From Candidatus Saccharimonadota bacterium (GTDB lineage: Bacteria > Patescibacteriota > Saccharimonadia > Saccharimonadales > Saccharimonadaceae): a DNA stretch of 39,898 bases. The translations under genes and the position numbers were made by a program. The DNA lies in contig JAFRBW010000036.1 in NCBI GenBank assembly GCA_017404685.1, forward strand, positions 1 through 39,898. Direction: 5' to 3'. Below are positions 6,807 through 16,600 of this stretch, in pieces; within the stretch, counting starts at the first letter, position 1, and the number at the start of each line of letters is the position of its first letter. The notes under the pieces are model-generated. The model ran no database searches, was not told the DNA's origin, and was given only the letters and a program-made list of their open reading frames with translations.

Positions 6807-7427
6807 ATGCAAGTCATTCTCGGCACCAAAATTGGTATGACTCAGATCATCGGTGATGACGGCGTAGTTACTCCTGTGACTATTCTGCAGGCCGGCCCGT
6901 GCACAGTGACTCAGATTAAAACTGTCGAAACCGATGGTTATAACGCTGTGCAGATGGGATATGGTGTGGGTCGGAATCTGAGCAAGTCGGTAACTGGCCA
7001 TGTCAAAAAGGCTGGTGAAAATATCAATCCTAAGGTCCTTCGTGAGTTTCGTGTTGATGCGATTCCAGAAGGAATGAAACTGGGCGACAATCTCACGGTC
7101 GAAAGTTTCAAAATCGGGGACAAAGTTTCCGTGACCGGTACGAGCAAAGGTAAAGGTTTTGCTGGTACAGTGAAGCGTTGGAACTTCCAAGAGTCTCGTA
7201 ATACCCACGGCTTTAAGGGTGATATTCGTAAGGTTGGTTCGATCGGTTCGATGTATCCGCAAAAAGTTTTCAAGGGTAAAAGAATGCCTGGTCGGATGGG
7301 ACACGATACTGTGACTGTAAAGAATATGGTCGTTGCGTATATTGATGCGGCGAACAACCTGATCGGTCTCAAGGGCGCTGTGCCTGGGCCTAAGAAAGGC
7401 ATCGTAACTGTGGAGGGAAAGGAGTAA
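6807..7427 (+). CDS. rplC: 50S ribosomal protein L3
   Basis: uL3 binds 23S rRNA near the peptidyl-transferase centre and nucleates 50S assembly. The 206-aa product begins MQVILGTKIGMTQ, the usual L3 start, and contains the conserved TGTSKGKGFAG loop. ATG 6807 is chosen because AAAGGAAAGG ends six bases before it; the frame is open further upstream to a GTG at 6708, but that segment is leader sequence. It is the first gene of the cluster here: S10, which normally precedes L3, is not in front. L4 follows after one base. Confidence 0.97.
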   Translation: MQVILGTKIGMTQIIGDDGVVTPVTILQAGPCTVTQIKTVETDGYNAVQMGYGVGRNLSKSVTGHVKKAGENINPKVLREFRVDAIPEGMKLGDNLTVESFKIGDKVSVTGTSKGKGFAGTVKRWNFQESRNTHGFKGDIRKVGSIGSMYPQKVFKGKRMPGRMGHDTVTVKNMVVAYIDAANNLIGLKGAVPGPKKGIVTVEGKE

Positions 7428-7428
7428 T

Positions 7429-8028
7429 ATGGCTACTTTGAACAAAGACATTTTCGGACTCTCCGTAGAAAATCACGAGCTAGTGAAACTGGCTTATGAT
7501 GCGTATCTTGCAAATTCGCGCTCTTCGCACGCTAAGACTTTGAAGCGTGGCGAGGTGCGTGGTGGTGGCAAGAAGCCATGGAAGCAGAAAGGTACTGGCC
7601 GGGCACGGTTTGGCTCGACTCGCAACCCAATCTGGCGCCATGGTGGTGTGGCCTTTGGTCGCACTGGTGAGGAAAACTTCACCAAGAAAATCAGCAAATC
7701 TGCAAAACTTTTGGCGGTACGCCAGGCTTTGTCGATGAAAAATGCCGATAAGGCTGTGATGATGCTTCCAGCGGACGCGAAAGTCACTGGTAAGACCAAG
7801 GATGCAGCTAAGATTCTTGAGAGCATGAAGCTTGACGGCAAGAATGTACTTGCTGTTGTAGCGGAGAAGACTCCTGAGATCTTGCGTTCGACCAACAATT
7901 TGGCAAATGTCAAGTTGGTACGCGCAAGCTATCTCAACGTGTTTGACATTATGAATGCAGACGCGATTATGTTTTCTGAGGCAGCTCTTAAGGCGACCGA
8001 AAATTGGCTACTAGGAGAGGAGAAGTAA
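7429..8028 (+). CDS. rplD: 50S ribosomal protein L4
   Basis: uL4 lines the exit tunnel and binds 23S rRNA; in some bacteria it also represses its own S10 operon through the leader. Its 199 aa are of normal length. The conserved extended loop is visible near residues 40-75 (SHAKTLKRGEVRGGGKKPWKQKGTGRA region, including KQKGTGRAR). It starts one base after the L3 stop, with AAAGGAG before it. Whether it acts on the hairpin at 6744-6777 is open. Confidence 0.97.
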   Translation: MATLNKDIFGLSVENHELVKLAYDAYLANSRSSHAKTLKRGEVRGGGKKPWKQKGTGRARFGSTRNPIWRHGGVAFGRTGEENFTKKISKSAKLLAVRQALSMKNADKAVMMLPADAKVTGKTKDAAKILESMKLDGKNVLAVVAEKTPEILRSTNNLANVKLVRASYLNVFDIMNADAIMFSEAALKATENWLLGEEK

Positions 8029-8029
8029 G

Positions 8030-8416
8030 ATGGCAGAAACTAAAGAACTAAAGCTGGATTTGCACCTCCTTGAGCCACGCGCGACTGAGAAAACTTATAT
8101 GGAGCAGACTAAGCGCACCTATGTTTTTCCGGTGAAGCGGACGATGGGCAAGCAAGAGATTAAGAATCTCGTAGAAAAAGAATACAATGTGAAAGTTACC
8201 GATGTGCGGACTTTGATTCGTAATGGCAAGAAAACTAAGTTTTCTAAGGGCAAGCACGCTTATCCTGGCATTACGCATCGTCAGGACAAGAAGTTTGCGT
8301 ATGTTACGCTAGCGGAAGGCAACTCGATCAAAGTATTTGAAGAGCAAAATGATAATGCCAGCGCAAAGGAAGCCGATAAAAAGGCCGACAAGAAAGCAGG
8401 CAAGGAGAATAAATAA
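8030..8416 (+). CDS. rplW: 50S ribosomal protein L23
   Basis: uL23 sits at the tunnel exit and is the docking site for trigger factor and SRP. The core (about residues 8-100) has EKTYMEQTKRTYVFPV and an rRNA-binding loop (RNGKKTKFSKGK). A Lys/Ala/Asp-rich tail of about 25 residues (to 128 aa) goes beyond the usual 95-100 aa. The start follows AGGAGAGGAG. Its stop overlaps the L2 start by one base (TAATG). Confidence 0.95.
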   Translation: MAETKELKLDLHLLEPRATEKTYMEQTKRTYVFPVKRTMGKQEIKNLVEKEYNVKVTDVRTLIRNGKKTKFSKGKHAYPGITHRQDKKFAYVTLAEGNSIKVFEEQNDNASAKEADKKADKKAGKENK

Positions 8417-9252
8417 TGGCAATTAAAGCATATCGCCCGATTACTCCGGCGCAGCGCCAAAAGACGACTGAGGATTACGATCAGATTACTACTCGTAAGC
8501 CAATGAAGTCTTTGCTTGCTGCGAAGAAGCAACAGGCGGGTAAGAATAACCAGGGCCGGATCACTGTGCGCCATCGCGGTGGCGGTGTGAAGCGGCACTA
8601 TCGGATTATGACCTATAATCTACCAAAGGATTTGACTTTTACGGTAGAGGAAATTGAGTATGATCCAAATCGTTCGGCACGGATTGCGCGTGTAAAGGAC
8701 GAGAATGGCGTATACTATTATGTACTAGCGGACACCAAGATGACGAAGGGTACGACTTTTAAGACCGGCAGCACTGCCGAAGTGGAAGAGTCGAATCGTT
8801 TGGCACTTGAGAATATCCCAGTTGGTACGTTTGTGTATGCAATTGAGCTCACTCCGGGCCGGGGCGCACAGATGGTGCGTGCGGCAGGTGCAAGCGCACA
8901 GCTGATGGCAAAGGAAGATGGCTATGCTACCCTTAGGATGCCATCTGGCGAAGTACGCAAAGTGTTACTTGCTTGTGAAGCCTCGATCGGTACGGTTTCT
9001 AATCTTCAGCATCAGAATGTGAAGATTGGTGCGGCTGGACGCCGTCGCCGCAAGGGTATTCGCCCAACGGTACGTGGTGTCGTGATGAACGCAACGGATC
9101 ACCCACACGGTGGTGGTGACGGTGGTCGTCACGGGTCTGGTAAAGCTCCACGCACACCTTGGGGTCAGCTCACGCTCGGGTATCGTACTCGTCACAATAA
9201 GAAAACTAATAAAATGATCGTGCGCAGTCGCCACGAAGGAAAGAGGAAATAA
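8416..9252 (+). CDS. rplB: 50S ribosomal protein L2
   Basis: uL2 is needed for subunit joining and peptidyl-transferase activity. The 278 aa are the standard length. The conserved HPHGGGDGG near residue 228 includes the histidine linked to peptidyl transfer, and the preceding [13 protein letters not shown] segment is typical. Start and stop both overlap neighbours by one base (TAATG junctions with L23 and S19), showing tight translational coupling. Confidence 0.98.
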   Translation: MAIKAYRPITPAQRQKTTEDYDQITTRKPMKSLLAAKKQQAGKNNQGRITVRHRGGGVKRHYRIMTYNLPKDLTFTVEEIEYDPNRSARIARVKDENGVYYYVLADTKMTKGTTFKTGSTAEVEESNRLALENIPVGTFVYAIELTPGRGAQMVRAAGASAQLMAKEDGYATLRMPSGEVRKVLLACEASIGTVSNLQHQNVKIGAAGRRRRKGIRPTVRGVVMNATDHPHGGGDGGRHGSGKAPRTPWGQLTLGYRTRHNKKTNKMIVRSRHEGKRK

Positions 9253-9545
9253 TGTCACGGAGTCTCAAAAAGGGTCCATTTGTGGACGCGAAGCTCGCGA
9301 AGAAAATTGCCGCTCTTTCGTCTGAGGATCGCACCGTAATTAAGACTTGGGCACGCCAATCTACGATTTCTCCGGAAATGGTAGGCCGCACTATCGCCGT
9401 TCATAATGGACGGATGCATGTGCCTGTGTTTGTGTCGGAAAATATGGTGGGTCACAAGCTCGGCGAGTTTGCGCCAACCCGTAAGTTTAAACGCCATGGT
9501 GGCAAGAAAGCTGCTGAAGCTGCAGCTGCGAAAGGAAAGGCATAA
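9252..9545 (+). CDS. rpsS: 30S ribosomal protein S19
   Basis: uS19 lies in the 30S head next to S13 and contacts A-site tRNA. The 97-aa product starts [12 protein letters not shown], the hallmark N-terminus, and has [18 protein letters not shown]. An Ala/Lys tail ends the protein. It overlaps the L2 stop by one base and L22 follows after two bases. Confidence 0.98.
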   Translation: MSRSLKKGPFVDAKLAKKIAALSSEDRTVIKTWARQSTISPEMVGRTIAVHNGRMHVPVFVSENMVGHKLGEFAPTRKFKRHGGKKAAEAAAAKGKA

Positions 9546-9547
9546 TT

Positions 9548-10009
9548 ATGGCAACGATTTTCGCACACGCATATGAAAAAGGAATTGACTCGCAGCCACG
9601 CAAGACTAGCATCGTTGCATCTTTGGTGCGCGACCGCTACGTTGCGGATGCGGTGGTGATTCTAGAAAATACGCCACGCCGGGCGGCGAGAGCCGTGCTC
9701 AAGGCGGTGGAATCTGCAAATGCAAATCTTTTGAACAATTCGGGGAAGTCGATTGATCCAAAATCGATTCGGATTGCGAGGATCTTTGTAACAAGTGGTA
9801 CGCGGATGCGCAGGTATGTGCCAGCGTCTCGTGGGCGTGCACTTCCGTTTGAGAAGATTTCGAGCAACATCTTTGTAGAAGTTGCTGGTGAAGAAAAAGT
9901 AAAGGCTGCCGAAGCAAAGCCAGCGGAGAAGGCAGACGCCAAGAAGGCGGAAACCAAGAAAGCTCCAGCCAAGAAGGCGGCGCCAAAGGCAGAAAAGGAG
10001 AAAAAGTAA
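9548..10009 (+). CDS. rplV: 50S ribosomal protein L22
   Basis: uL22 reaches into the exit tunnel and touches all domains of 23S rRNA. The core (residues ~1-115) has the usual SPRKT-like start (SQPRKTSIVASLVRD) and the beta-hairpin RRYVPASRGRALPFEKISSN. It is followed by a Lys/Ala/Glu-rich tail of about 38 residues, making 153 aa against a usual ~110. Such low-complexity basic tails recur on several r-proteins in this window. Confidence 0.96.
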   Translation: MATIFAHAYEKGIDSQPRKTSIVASLVRDRYVADAVVILENTPRRAARAVLKAVESANANLLNNSGKSIDPKSIRIARIFVTSGTRMRRYVPASRGRALPFEKISSNIFVEVAGEEKVKAAEAKPAEKADAKKAETKKAPAKKAAPKAEKEKK

Positions 10010-10010
10010 T

Positions 10011-10637
10011 ATGGGTCAGAAGGTTAATCCCATCTCTTACCGTCTCCAAGTTAGCAAAGACTGGTCATCCAAGTGGTTTGCCAGAAAAAGCGATTTTCGT
10101 CGCTGGCTAGTGGAAGACGACCAGATTCGCAAGGCTATCGAAGGCCGGTTTAAGAGCCGCCCAACGATTGCGCGGATCGGTATTGAGCGCTCTGCTAACC
10201 TTACTACCATCACGATTTTGACTGCGAAAGCAGGTGCCGTGATTTGTACACAGGGAGCGGGCATCAATGAGCTTAAAAAAGAGCTCGAAAAAATCGTTGA
10301 TGGGCCAATTCGCATCAATGTAGAAGAAGTTAAAAAACCAGAGCTGAATGCAAAACTCGTGGCTGAAAACATTGGTTTTCAGCTGGGCAAGCGTATGAAT
10401 TTCCGCCGGGCGGTAAAGATGGCGCTCCAGTCCACGATGAATGCTGGCGCTAAGGGTGTACGTATCGAGGTGTCGGGGCGTCTTAATGGCGCTGAGATGT
10501 CTCGCCGCGAGAAGTTTATTGAGGGGTCCGTGCCTCTACATACGCTTCGTGCGGATATTGACTTTTATTGTCATCATGCACCAACGATTGCTGGTATTGT
10601 AGGCGTTAAGGTTTGGATTTACAAGGGGGAAAAGTAA
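10011..10637 (+). CDS. rpsC: 30S ribosomal protein S3
   Basis: uS3 forms part of the mRNA entry channel and helicase. Its 208 aa show the N-terminal MGQKVNPISYRL, a KH domain with GAGINELKKELEK, and the C-terminal GRLNGAEMSRRE. It is slightly shorter than the E. coli protein (233 aa), without its C-terminal extension. AAAAAGTAAT precedes the ATG; L16 follows after one base. Confidence 0.97.
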   Translation: MGQKVNPISYRLQVSKDWSSKWFARKSDFRRWLVEDDQIRKAIEGRFKSRPTIARIGIERSANLTTITILTAKAGAVICTQGAGINELKKELEKIVDGPIRINVEEVKKPELNAKLVAENIGFQLGKRMNFRRAVKMALQSTMNAGAKGVRIEVSGRLNGAEMSRREKFIEGSVPLHTLRADIDFYCHHAPTIAGIVGVKVWIYKGEK

Positions 10638-10638
10638 T

Positions 10639-11058
10639 ATGGCGATTTTGATTCCAAAGAAACTCGCGCACCGCAAGGTTCGCAAAGGCAAAAACGAAGG
10701 CGTAGCTACTCGCTGCAATACCGTAGCGTTTGGTGACTATGGGCTAATGTCGCTTGACAATGAGCGGATTAACTCACGCCAAATCGAGGCAGCTCGTCAG
10801 GCAATTACGCGTTACATTAAGCGTGGTGGTAAAATCTGGATTCGGATTTTCCCACACACTCCAGTGACTAAGAAGCCGCTTGATGTGAAAATGGGTTCTG
10901 GTAAAGGTGAGCCACAGTTTTATGTAGCAAAAGTAAAAGCTGGTACGGTGATGTTTGAAATCGCTGACGTGACCGATGAGCAGGCAAAAGAAGCTTTGCG
11001 CCTCGCATCGCACAAGTTGCCAGTGAAGTGCAAAATTATTAAGAAAGAGGAGTTTTAA
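10639..11058 (+). CDS. rplP: 50S ribosomal protein L16
   Basis: uL16 helps position A- and P-site tRNAs. The 139 aa are standard; visible signatures are the N-terminal [39 protein letters not shown], and the C-terminal [15 protein letters not shown]. The next gene is S17 one base later, so L29, which normally sits between L16 and S17, is missing at this site. Confidence 0.97.
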   Translation: MAILIPKKLAHRKVRKGKNEGVATRCNTVAFGDYGLMSLDNERINSRQIEAARQAITRYIKRGGKIWIRIFPHTPVTKKPLDVKMGSGKGEPQFYVAKVKAGTVMFEIADVTDEQAKEALRLASHKLPVKCKIIKKEEF

Positions 11059-11059
11059 G

Positions 11060-11386
11060 ATGGCACACACATTAGTTGGGGTGGTGACTTCCGATAAGCG
11101 TGATAAGACCATTACCGTCTCCATCACGAGTCGCGAGACTCACCCACTATATCGCAAGCAGTACACGAAGACTCGTAAATACACTGCTCACGATGAGAAA
11201 AATGAGGCAGGAGAAGGCGATCTTGTAGAAATTACGATGTGCCGTCCGATGTCTAAGACTAAGGCTTATACGCTTGTTCGCGTGATTGAAAAAGCACGTG
11301 GCAAGGTAGAGCTGAAGGAAGATGTAAACAACGTTGTAACTGAAGAAGCGAAGGCTTCTGATGCGAAGACGGAGGGGGAGGAATAA
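11060..11386 (+). CDS. rpsQ: 30S ribosomal protein S17
   Basis: uS17 is a primary 16S rRNA binder with an OB fold. The core begins [18 protein letters not shown] and includes [30 protein letters not shown]. An acidic/Lys tail brings it to 108 aa against ~85. AAGAGGAG lies upstream of the ATG. L14 begins one base after its stop. Confidence 0.96.
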   Translation: MAHTLVGVVTSDKRDKTITVSITSRETHPLYRKQYTKTRKYTAHDEKNEAGEGDLVEITMCRPMSKTKAYTLVRVIEKARGKVELKEDVNNVVTEEAKASDAKTEGEE

Positions 11387-11387
11387 T

Positions 11388-11756
11388 ATGATTCAGCAAG
11401 AAACTAGACTAAAAGTAGCGGATAATTCGGGCGCAAAAGAGCTCGGCGTGATTCGCGTGCTTGGTGGTACTCGCGCTCGCTATGCACACGTGGGTGACAT
11501 CGTGACTTGCTCGGTGAAGGATGCTTCGCCAACTGGCAACGTCAAGAAGAAAGCCGTGGTGAAGGCTGTGATCGTACGGACCGTGCAGCCGATTCGCCGG
11601 CCAGATGGTTCGACCATTCGGTTTGATGAAAACGCGGCGGTGCTCGTAAACGAAGACAAGACGCCAAAGGGTACTCGTGTCTTTGGGCCAATCCCGCGCG
11701 AACTTCGCGACCTTGGTTTTACTAAAATTATTAGCCTTGCGCCGGAGGTACTATAA
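11388..11756 (+). CDS. rplN: 50S ribosomal protein L14
   Basis: uL14 sits at the subunit interface (bridges B5/B8). The 122 aa are the standard length, starting [18 protein letters not shown]. The start at 11388 is fixed by GGAGG nine bases upstream and by family length; an in-frame ATG at 11361 would add nine residues from inside S17. The stop overlaps the L24 start by one base. Confidence 0.97.
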   Translation: MIQQETRLKVADNSGAKELGVIRVLGGTRARYAHVGDIVTCSVKDASPTGNVKKKAVVKAVIVRTVQPIRRPDGSTIRFDENAAVLVNEDKTPKGTRVFGPIPRELRDLGFTKIISLAPEVL

Positions 11757-12049
11757 TGAAAATTGGTGATACTGTAAAAATTATTGCTGGTGACAATAAA
11801 GGTACTGAGGCAAAAATCGTGCGCGTGATGCGTCGCGAGGGTAAGGCTTGCCTTGAGGGGATTAACGTGGTGGAGCGCCATGTCAAGAAGTCGTATTTGA
11901 ATCCTGCGGGTGGTAAGAAAACCATCCACGTGGGGATTGATATGTCTAACCTCAAGGTGGTAAAAGAAGCTGAGGCGAAAAAGTCGGACGCGAAGAAAGC
12001 GGACGATAAGGCCTCGAAAACTGCTAAGGCTAAGAAAGGAGCTAAATAA
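11756..12049 (+). CDS. rplX: 50S ribosomal protein L24
   Basis: uL24 initiates 50S assembly and lies near the tunnel exit. The KOW motif is clear at the N-terminus (KIGDTVKIIAGDNKGTEAKIVRV). The 97 aa end in an Ala/Lys/Asp tail of about 25 residues. It is joined to both L14 and L5 by TAATG overlaps. Confidence 0.96.
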   Translation: MKIGDTVKIIAGDNKGTEAKIVRVMRREGKACLEGINVVERHVKKSYLNPAGGKKTIHVGIDMSNLKVVKEAEAKKSDAKKADDKASKTAKAKKGAK

Positions 12050-12645
12050 TGGCGGAAAAGAAAACGGCTGCTAAGGCTACGGCTAAAGCACAACCACGCC
12101 TCAAGGCTCTCTATAATGACGAGCTCAAGGCGAAACTCCAGAAGGAGCTGGGGCTTGACAACATCAATCAAGTGCCAGAGCTAAAGAAAGTGATTGTATC
12201 TTCTGGCGTTGGTAAAAAGCGCGAAGATAAGAAGTTTACCGAGACGGTAGAACTCACGATCGCAAAGATTACTGGCCAGGCGGCAACTTCTCGCCTCGCT
12301 AAGAAGTCTATCGCAACATTTAAGATTCGGAAAGGCATGGGTGCGCCGGTCGGCTATCTCACGACTCTTCGGAACGACAAAATGTACGAGTTTGTGGATC
12401 GTTTGATTAACATCGCGCTGCCACATGTACGCGATTTTCACGGCGTGTCGCGCTCGGCGTTTGATGCACAGGGCAATTACAACTTGGGGCTCAAAGAGCA
12501 GACTGTGTTCCCAGAGATTACCTTTGAGGATGCGGCGGTGCTGCATGGTCTTGAGATTACGTTTATTATTAAAAATGGTTCAAAGGAAGGAAGCACTAAA
12601 TTGCTAGAACTCTTTGGCATGCCATTTGAGAAGGAGGCAAAGTAG
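12049..12645 (+). CDS. rplE: 50S ribosomal protein L5
   Basis: uL5 binds 5S rRNA and contacts P-site tRNA. The 198-aa product has about 15 extra Lys/Ala-rich residues before the normal start ([15 protein letters not shown]). Conserved parts include [36 protein letters not shown] and the C-terminal [11 protein letters not shown]14 follows one base after the stop. Confidence 0.97.
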   Translation: MAEKKTAAKATAKAQPRLKALYNDELKAKLQKELGLDNINQVPELKKVIVSSGVGKKREDKKFTETVELTIAKITGQAATSRLAKKSIATFKIRKGMGAPVGYLTTLRNDKMYEFVDRLINIALPHVRDFHGVSRSAFDAQGNYNLGLKEQTVFPEITFEDAAVLHGLEITFIIKNGSKEGSTKLLELFGMPFEKEAK

Positions 12646-12646
12646 T

Positions 12647-12916
12647 ATGGCTAAGAAATCTGCAGTGCTTCGTGATCAAAAGCGGCGTGAAATGTACGAA
12701 AAATATAAAGCAAAGCGTGCTGAGCTAAAGGCCGCAGGCGATTTGGAAGGTTTGCAAAAGCTTCCGCGCAACGCTTCGGTGACGCGGCTCAAGAATCGCG
12801 ATATGCTAGATGGGCGGCCACGCGGCTATATGCGCCGGTTTGGTCTCTCTCGTATTAATTTCCGGGAAAAAGCATCGAAAGGTGAAATCCCAGGTGTAAC
12901 TAAGAGTAGCTGGTAG
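12647..12916 (+). CDS. rpsN: 30S ribosomal protein S14 (zinc-free form)
   Basis: uS14 is a 30S head protein next to S3 and S10. This is the longer 89-aa type without CxxC zinc pairs, ending [19 protein letters not shown] and KSSW. ATG 12647 is chosen because AAGGAGG lies at 12631-12637; an in-frame ATG at 12614 would start inside L5. S8 follows after 14 bases. Confidence 0.97.
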   Translation: MAKKSAVLRDQKRREMYEKYKAKRAELKAAGDLEGLQKLPRNASVTRLKNRDMLDGRPRGYMRRFGLSRINFREKASKGEIPGVTKSSW

Positions 12917-12930
12917 GAGAAAGGAGAAAT

Positions 12931-13332
12931 ATGTCGTTACAATCTACTGATCAAATCGCCGACCTTCTTACCCGTATTCGTAACGCGGTGAATGTTGGCA
13001 AGACTGAAATCTTTGTTCCTACCTCCAAGTTGAAGGTTGCCGTAATTGAGATTTTGGTGAAGAACGGATATTTGGCTTCGTATGATGTGATTGAAGGGGC
13101 GCCACGCGCGACGCTTCATGTCGTCATTAACGAGCCGGGTACCGTGGCGCGGGTAAATGAGATCGAGAAGGTTTCAAAGCCGGGTCGCCGTGTCTATGCT
13201 GGCGCCGATGAGATTCGTGCAATCAAGTCTGGGCGGGGAATGGAAATTATTTCTACTTCCAAGGGCCTGATGACTGGTCGCGAAGCGAAGAAGAACCGGC
13301 TTGGTGGCGAGATACTAGTACGCGTTTGGTAA
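12931..13332 (+). CDS. rpsH: 30S ribosomal protein S8
   Basis: uS8 binds the central domain of 16S rRNA and in E. coli represses the spc operon. The 133 aa have the usual DQIADLLTRIRNA start and the C-terminal STSKGLMTGREAKKNRLGGEILVRVW. AAAGGAG precedes the ATG. It is the last gene of this ribosomal block: instead of L6, two hairpins and three surface-protein genes follow. Confidence 0.97.
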   Translation: MSLQSTDQIADLLTRIRNAVNVGKTEIFVPTSKLKVAVIEILVKNGYLASYDVIEGAPRATLHVVINEPGTVARVNEIEKVSKPGRRVYAGADEIRAIKSGRGMEIISTSKGLMTGREAKKNRLGGEILVRVW

Positions 13333-13337
13333 AGTCT

Positions 13338-13366
13338 TGTACTCTTTTCCGGAGGAAAAGAGTACA
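13338..13366. terminator. First hairpin after S8
   Basis: A perfect 13-bp inverted repeat, TGTACTCTTTTCC (13338-13350) with its complement at 13354-13366 around a 3-nt loop. It lacks a T-run and stands 16 bp before the true terminator, so it may protect the mRNA end or serve as a processing site. Confidence 0.6.
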
Positions 13367-13382
13367 GTAAAAAGGCTAGTTT

Positions 13383-13425
13383 AAAAAGCAAACCAGAAGT
13401 GAATTCTGGTTTGCTTTTTGTTTTT
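13383..13425 (+). terminator. Rho-independent terminator of the first ribosomal block
   Basis: A 16-bp perfect stem (13383-13398 with 13404-13419) with a 5-nt loop, followed by G and TTTTT. It ends the L3-S8 transcript. Confidence 0.92.
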
Positions 13426-13497
13426 AGCTAAAAATTCTTTTTAAGAATAATTAGATTTGTCAAGTTTTACAAAATATTTTTTGTCAAATTTCAAGAC

Positions 13498-13526
13498 TTG
13501 CGCGGGTTTTGATGATGTGGTATGAT
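13498..13526 (+). promoter_or_regulatory. Promoter of the 1235-aa surface protein gene
   Basis: TTGCGC (13498-13503), 17-bp spacer, TATGAT (13521-13526) with TGG before it. A leader of about 76 nt follows, ending in AAGGAGG (13596-13602) seven bases before the ATG: a strong, leadered signal. Confidence 0.8.
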
Positions 13527-13609
13527 GGAAGCAAATATAGAGTGTGTTTTTATATGGTGGGAAATAACACGATGTATTTTCCAACAATATCAAATAAGGA
13601 GGATAATAG

Positions 13610-16600
13610 ATGGAAAAACAACATCTTAAAAGGCTCGCATACGGGTTTTCTGCGTTGGTGATGGCGCTCAGTGCAGTGACGTTCGTGCCGGGTGACTCTG
13701 CATATGCGACGAGTGCATGCGCTGCCGACGAGGCATCGTTTGAGGTACTGGTTGGTACTGTAGACACAATTTGCCTCAATGCAAGCTTTGCGGTTGAGGA
13801 CACTATTGACGTCGATCAAGATCTTGTAATTGACCTCAATGGTAAGACGTTGACTAAAGGCACCGACGCATTGTTTACGGTTGCTGACGGTAAAACTTTG
13901 ACAATCACCGGTGAAGGTACAATTGCCGGTGTTACTAGCATGGAAGAACTAGCTACTCTTGGTGCTGAGGCCAGTATTAATGTGCAAGGTGGCAGTTATG
14001 AGTTCGATGTAGCTCCTGCGGCTAACTATACTGCTTATGAGGTAGAGGAAGCCACGACTTGGGAAGTTGCTCGGACGGTGAAGTTTAAGAACTTAGTGGC
14101 AAGTGTGCCGCGTAAGCGCCGCCTTGGTGCTGGCGATAGCCGCCCGATGGGGACTTACACTACCGGCGTGACTGTGAACGGTGAAGAATGGCTACCAACT
14201 GTTGTTGTGACGGATGCTGACGATAACGAGGTGGCTGAGACTGATTTTAGGGCTACGGTAGCTGAAGGCCGTGTGACGGTCTATGGCTATACTGCTGGTA
14301 CTTATAAGGCAACTGTTACCGATGCGACTGGAGCTTCAGTAACTGCAACCTTTACAGTCTATGAGTTTGCGGAAGATACGCTTAACGGAGATGTCTATTA
14401 TGTGGCACTAGGTGATACTTTGGCGCTTGCTGATACGTATACTGCTAGCTTTGCGGCTGGTACGCCAGTAACGTATGCAGTTTCTAATGATGATGACGCT
14501 ATCGCAACAGTGGATGATGATATTACGGTAACTGCAGTCGCTGTGGGTTCTACCGATGTCACGTTGACGCTATCAGATAGCGAAGAAACTAAAATGAAGT
14601 TTACAGTAAACGTGTTTGATGCTGATGACGAGACTTTGACATTGGCTTCTGGCAGCGAAAAACCTTTTGATGTAACGTATGCAAACTGGAGCGAGACGTT
14701 TACTAATACCGATGAAGAAGTGGCAGCTGCCGCGTTTAATGGTAATACGTTTACGATTACGGCTGGTAATAAAGTCGGTACGACTGATATTACTTTGACC
14801 GACGCAAGTGACGATACGATTACGAAGACTTTCACTGTGAATTCTTACAAACTTGCAACGAGCGTAACTATGGTGGAAGACTCGACGCTGCGTTATGATG
14901 ACGCATCTATCGTTGAGTTGCCAGAAGGCTGGACTGTGACGGCGGCGCCAAAGTACGCCTCGACAACGGTTGCTGAATTAGCCGGTAATTTCTTGATTGC
15001 GAATACGGCTGGTCAGAAGATCTTTAACTATACAATTAAGGATTCTGATGCAAACACAATTGTTAACGCTGGGCGCGTGACTCTGTATGTATATGATGCG
15101 GACGCCAACATGACTAGTATCGAGGATCAGTATCTGACGGTCTCTGCTGGTGTTTTGAGCAATGTCAGCGATCTTTATGTAACTACGAATGGTGGTACGG
15201 TGACTTACACGACGAGTGATGCTGATGCTACGGTTGACGCGGAAGATGACCAGATTACGTTTGTTACGACTGGCGAAAAGACTATTACTTTCACTGAGAC
15301 GCTCGGTAACAAGGTGATTAATACTGTCGATGCTAAGGTCTATGTGACTGGCCTAGTCTCTGAGACTGCAAGCAAGCTAGTTGGCGAAACGGCCACTTTG
15401 ACGGTGAATCCGTTCATGGGTACGTTCAAGAGCGAGACGATTCCAGCAGGACTTACTGTGACAAAGGATGGCGCGAGCTATGCCTTTAGCGCTGAAGAAG
15501 CTGGCGAGTATACCTACACTATAAAGGTCTCCGAGATCGATGAGGTCAATGGTGACGCAACAACGACTCTTGATTATGACTATAACTACACGATTAATTT
15601 CTATGCGCCAATGACCGTGAGCACGGAAGGCAAGATTGACCTCAAGGAAGGTAGCGAATATACCGCGATTACGGTTACTGCGACTGCTGATGACGGCGAT
15701 GTAACTGTAACTGATGAAAATGAGACTGCAACTGGTCTTCTGATTACTGATAATGATGACGGGACTTGGACGGTTAAAGCTGGTACGGCGGAAGAAGGTA
15801 CTTACACCTTGACCGCTACCCATACGGCGGAAGATGGCACGGTGCTTGAGACTACTCCGATTGAGATTAATGTAGATGATTCTACGGTGGTTTTGAATCC
15901 TACGCTGACTCTTCTCGATGAAGATGATCTAGAGTTGACCATAGGTGATGAAGAAGGCGCGAGCTTTGGCTTTACCTATAGTGATATCGAAGATCCAAAC
16001 TTTACGATCGTGATTACCGATAGCGAAGAGGGAGACGCAACAGAAGACTTCGCATATGGTTTTGCAGAAGGTGAAGAAGCTGGCGAAGTGCTTGCGAACA
16101 TCGTTGCGGGTGAAGGCGCTGACGCTGGGACTTATACTTTGACCTTGACTGAAACAACAAGCGAAAAGTCTGTCCAGAAAACTATCGTAGTATCTGAAGC
16201 TGAAGAGCCGGAAATGCCAACCTTTGAGGAAACCGTTCTATTTAAGGCGATGGCGGCTGGCACAAGCATCGAGGTTGAGGCTGAAGCTGGTGCGAATGTG
16301 AAGGTGTTTGACCTTTCCGAATATATTGGCGAAGAAGATGAAGATGAGCAGGGCATTGCGGTTGACGAAAACCACTATGCATTTGCCGACGAGGGCGATA
16401 TCACAGTAGAAGAAACCGCTGAAGGTGTATATACAATTTCAGCGCTGAAGGCTGGTGCATTCTATGTAAATATTGAGAAGCAAGACGAGGAAGGCAATAT
16501 TGTAGTGACGAACGTGACGCTTCTCGTGACGAGTGCAACTACGGAAGCTGCAGACACGGTGACAGACCTTCTGTCTGATGAGGTTGAAGCTGTCAATGCC

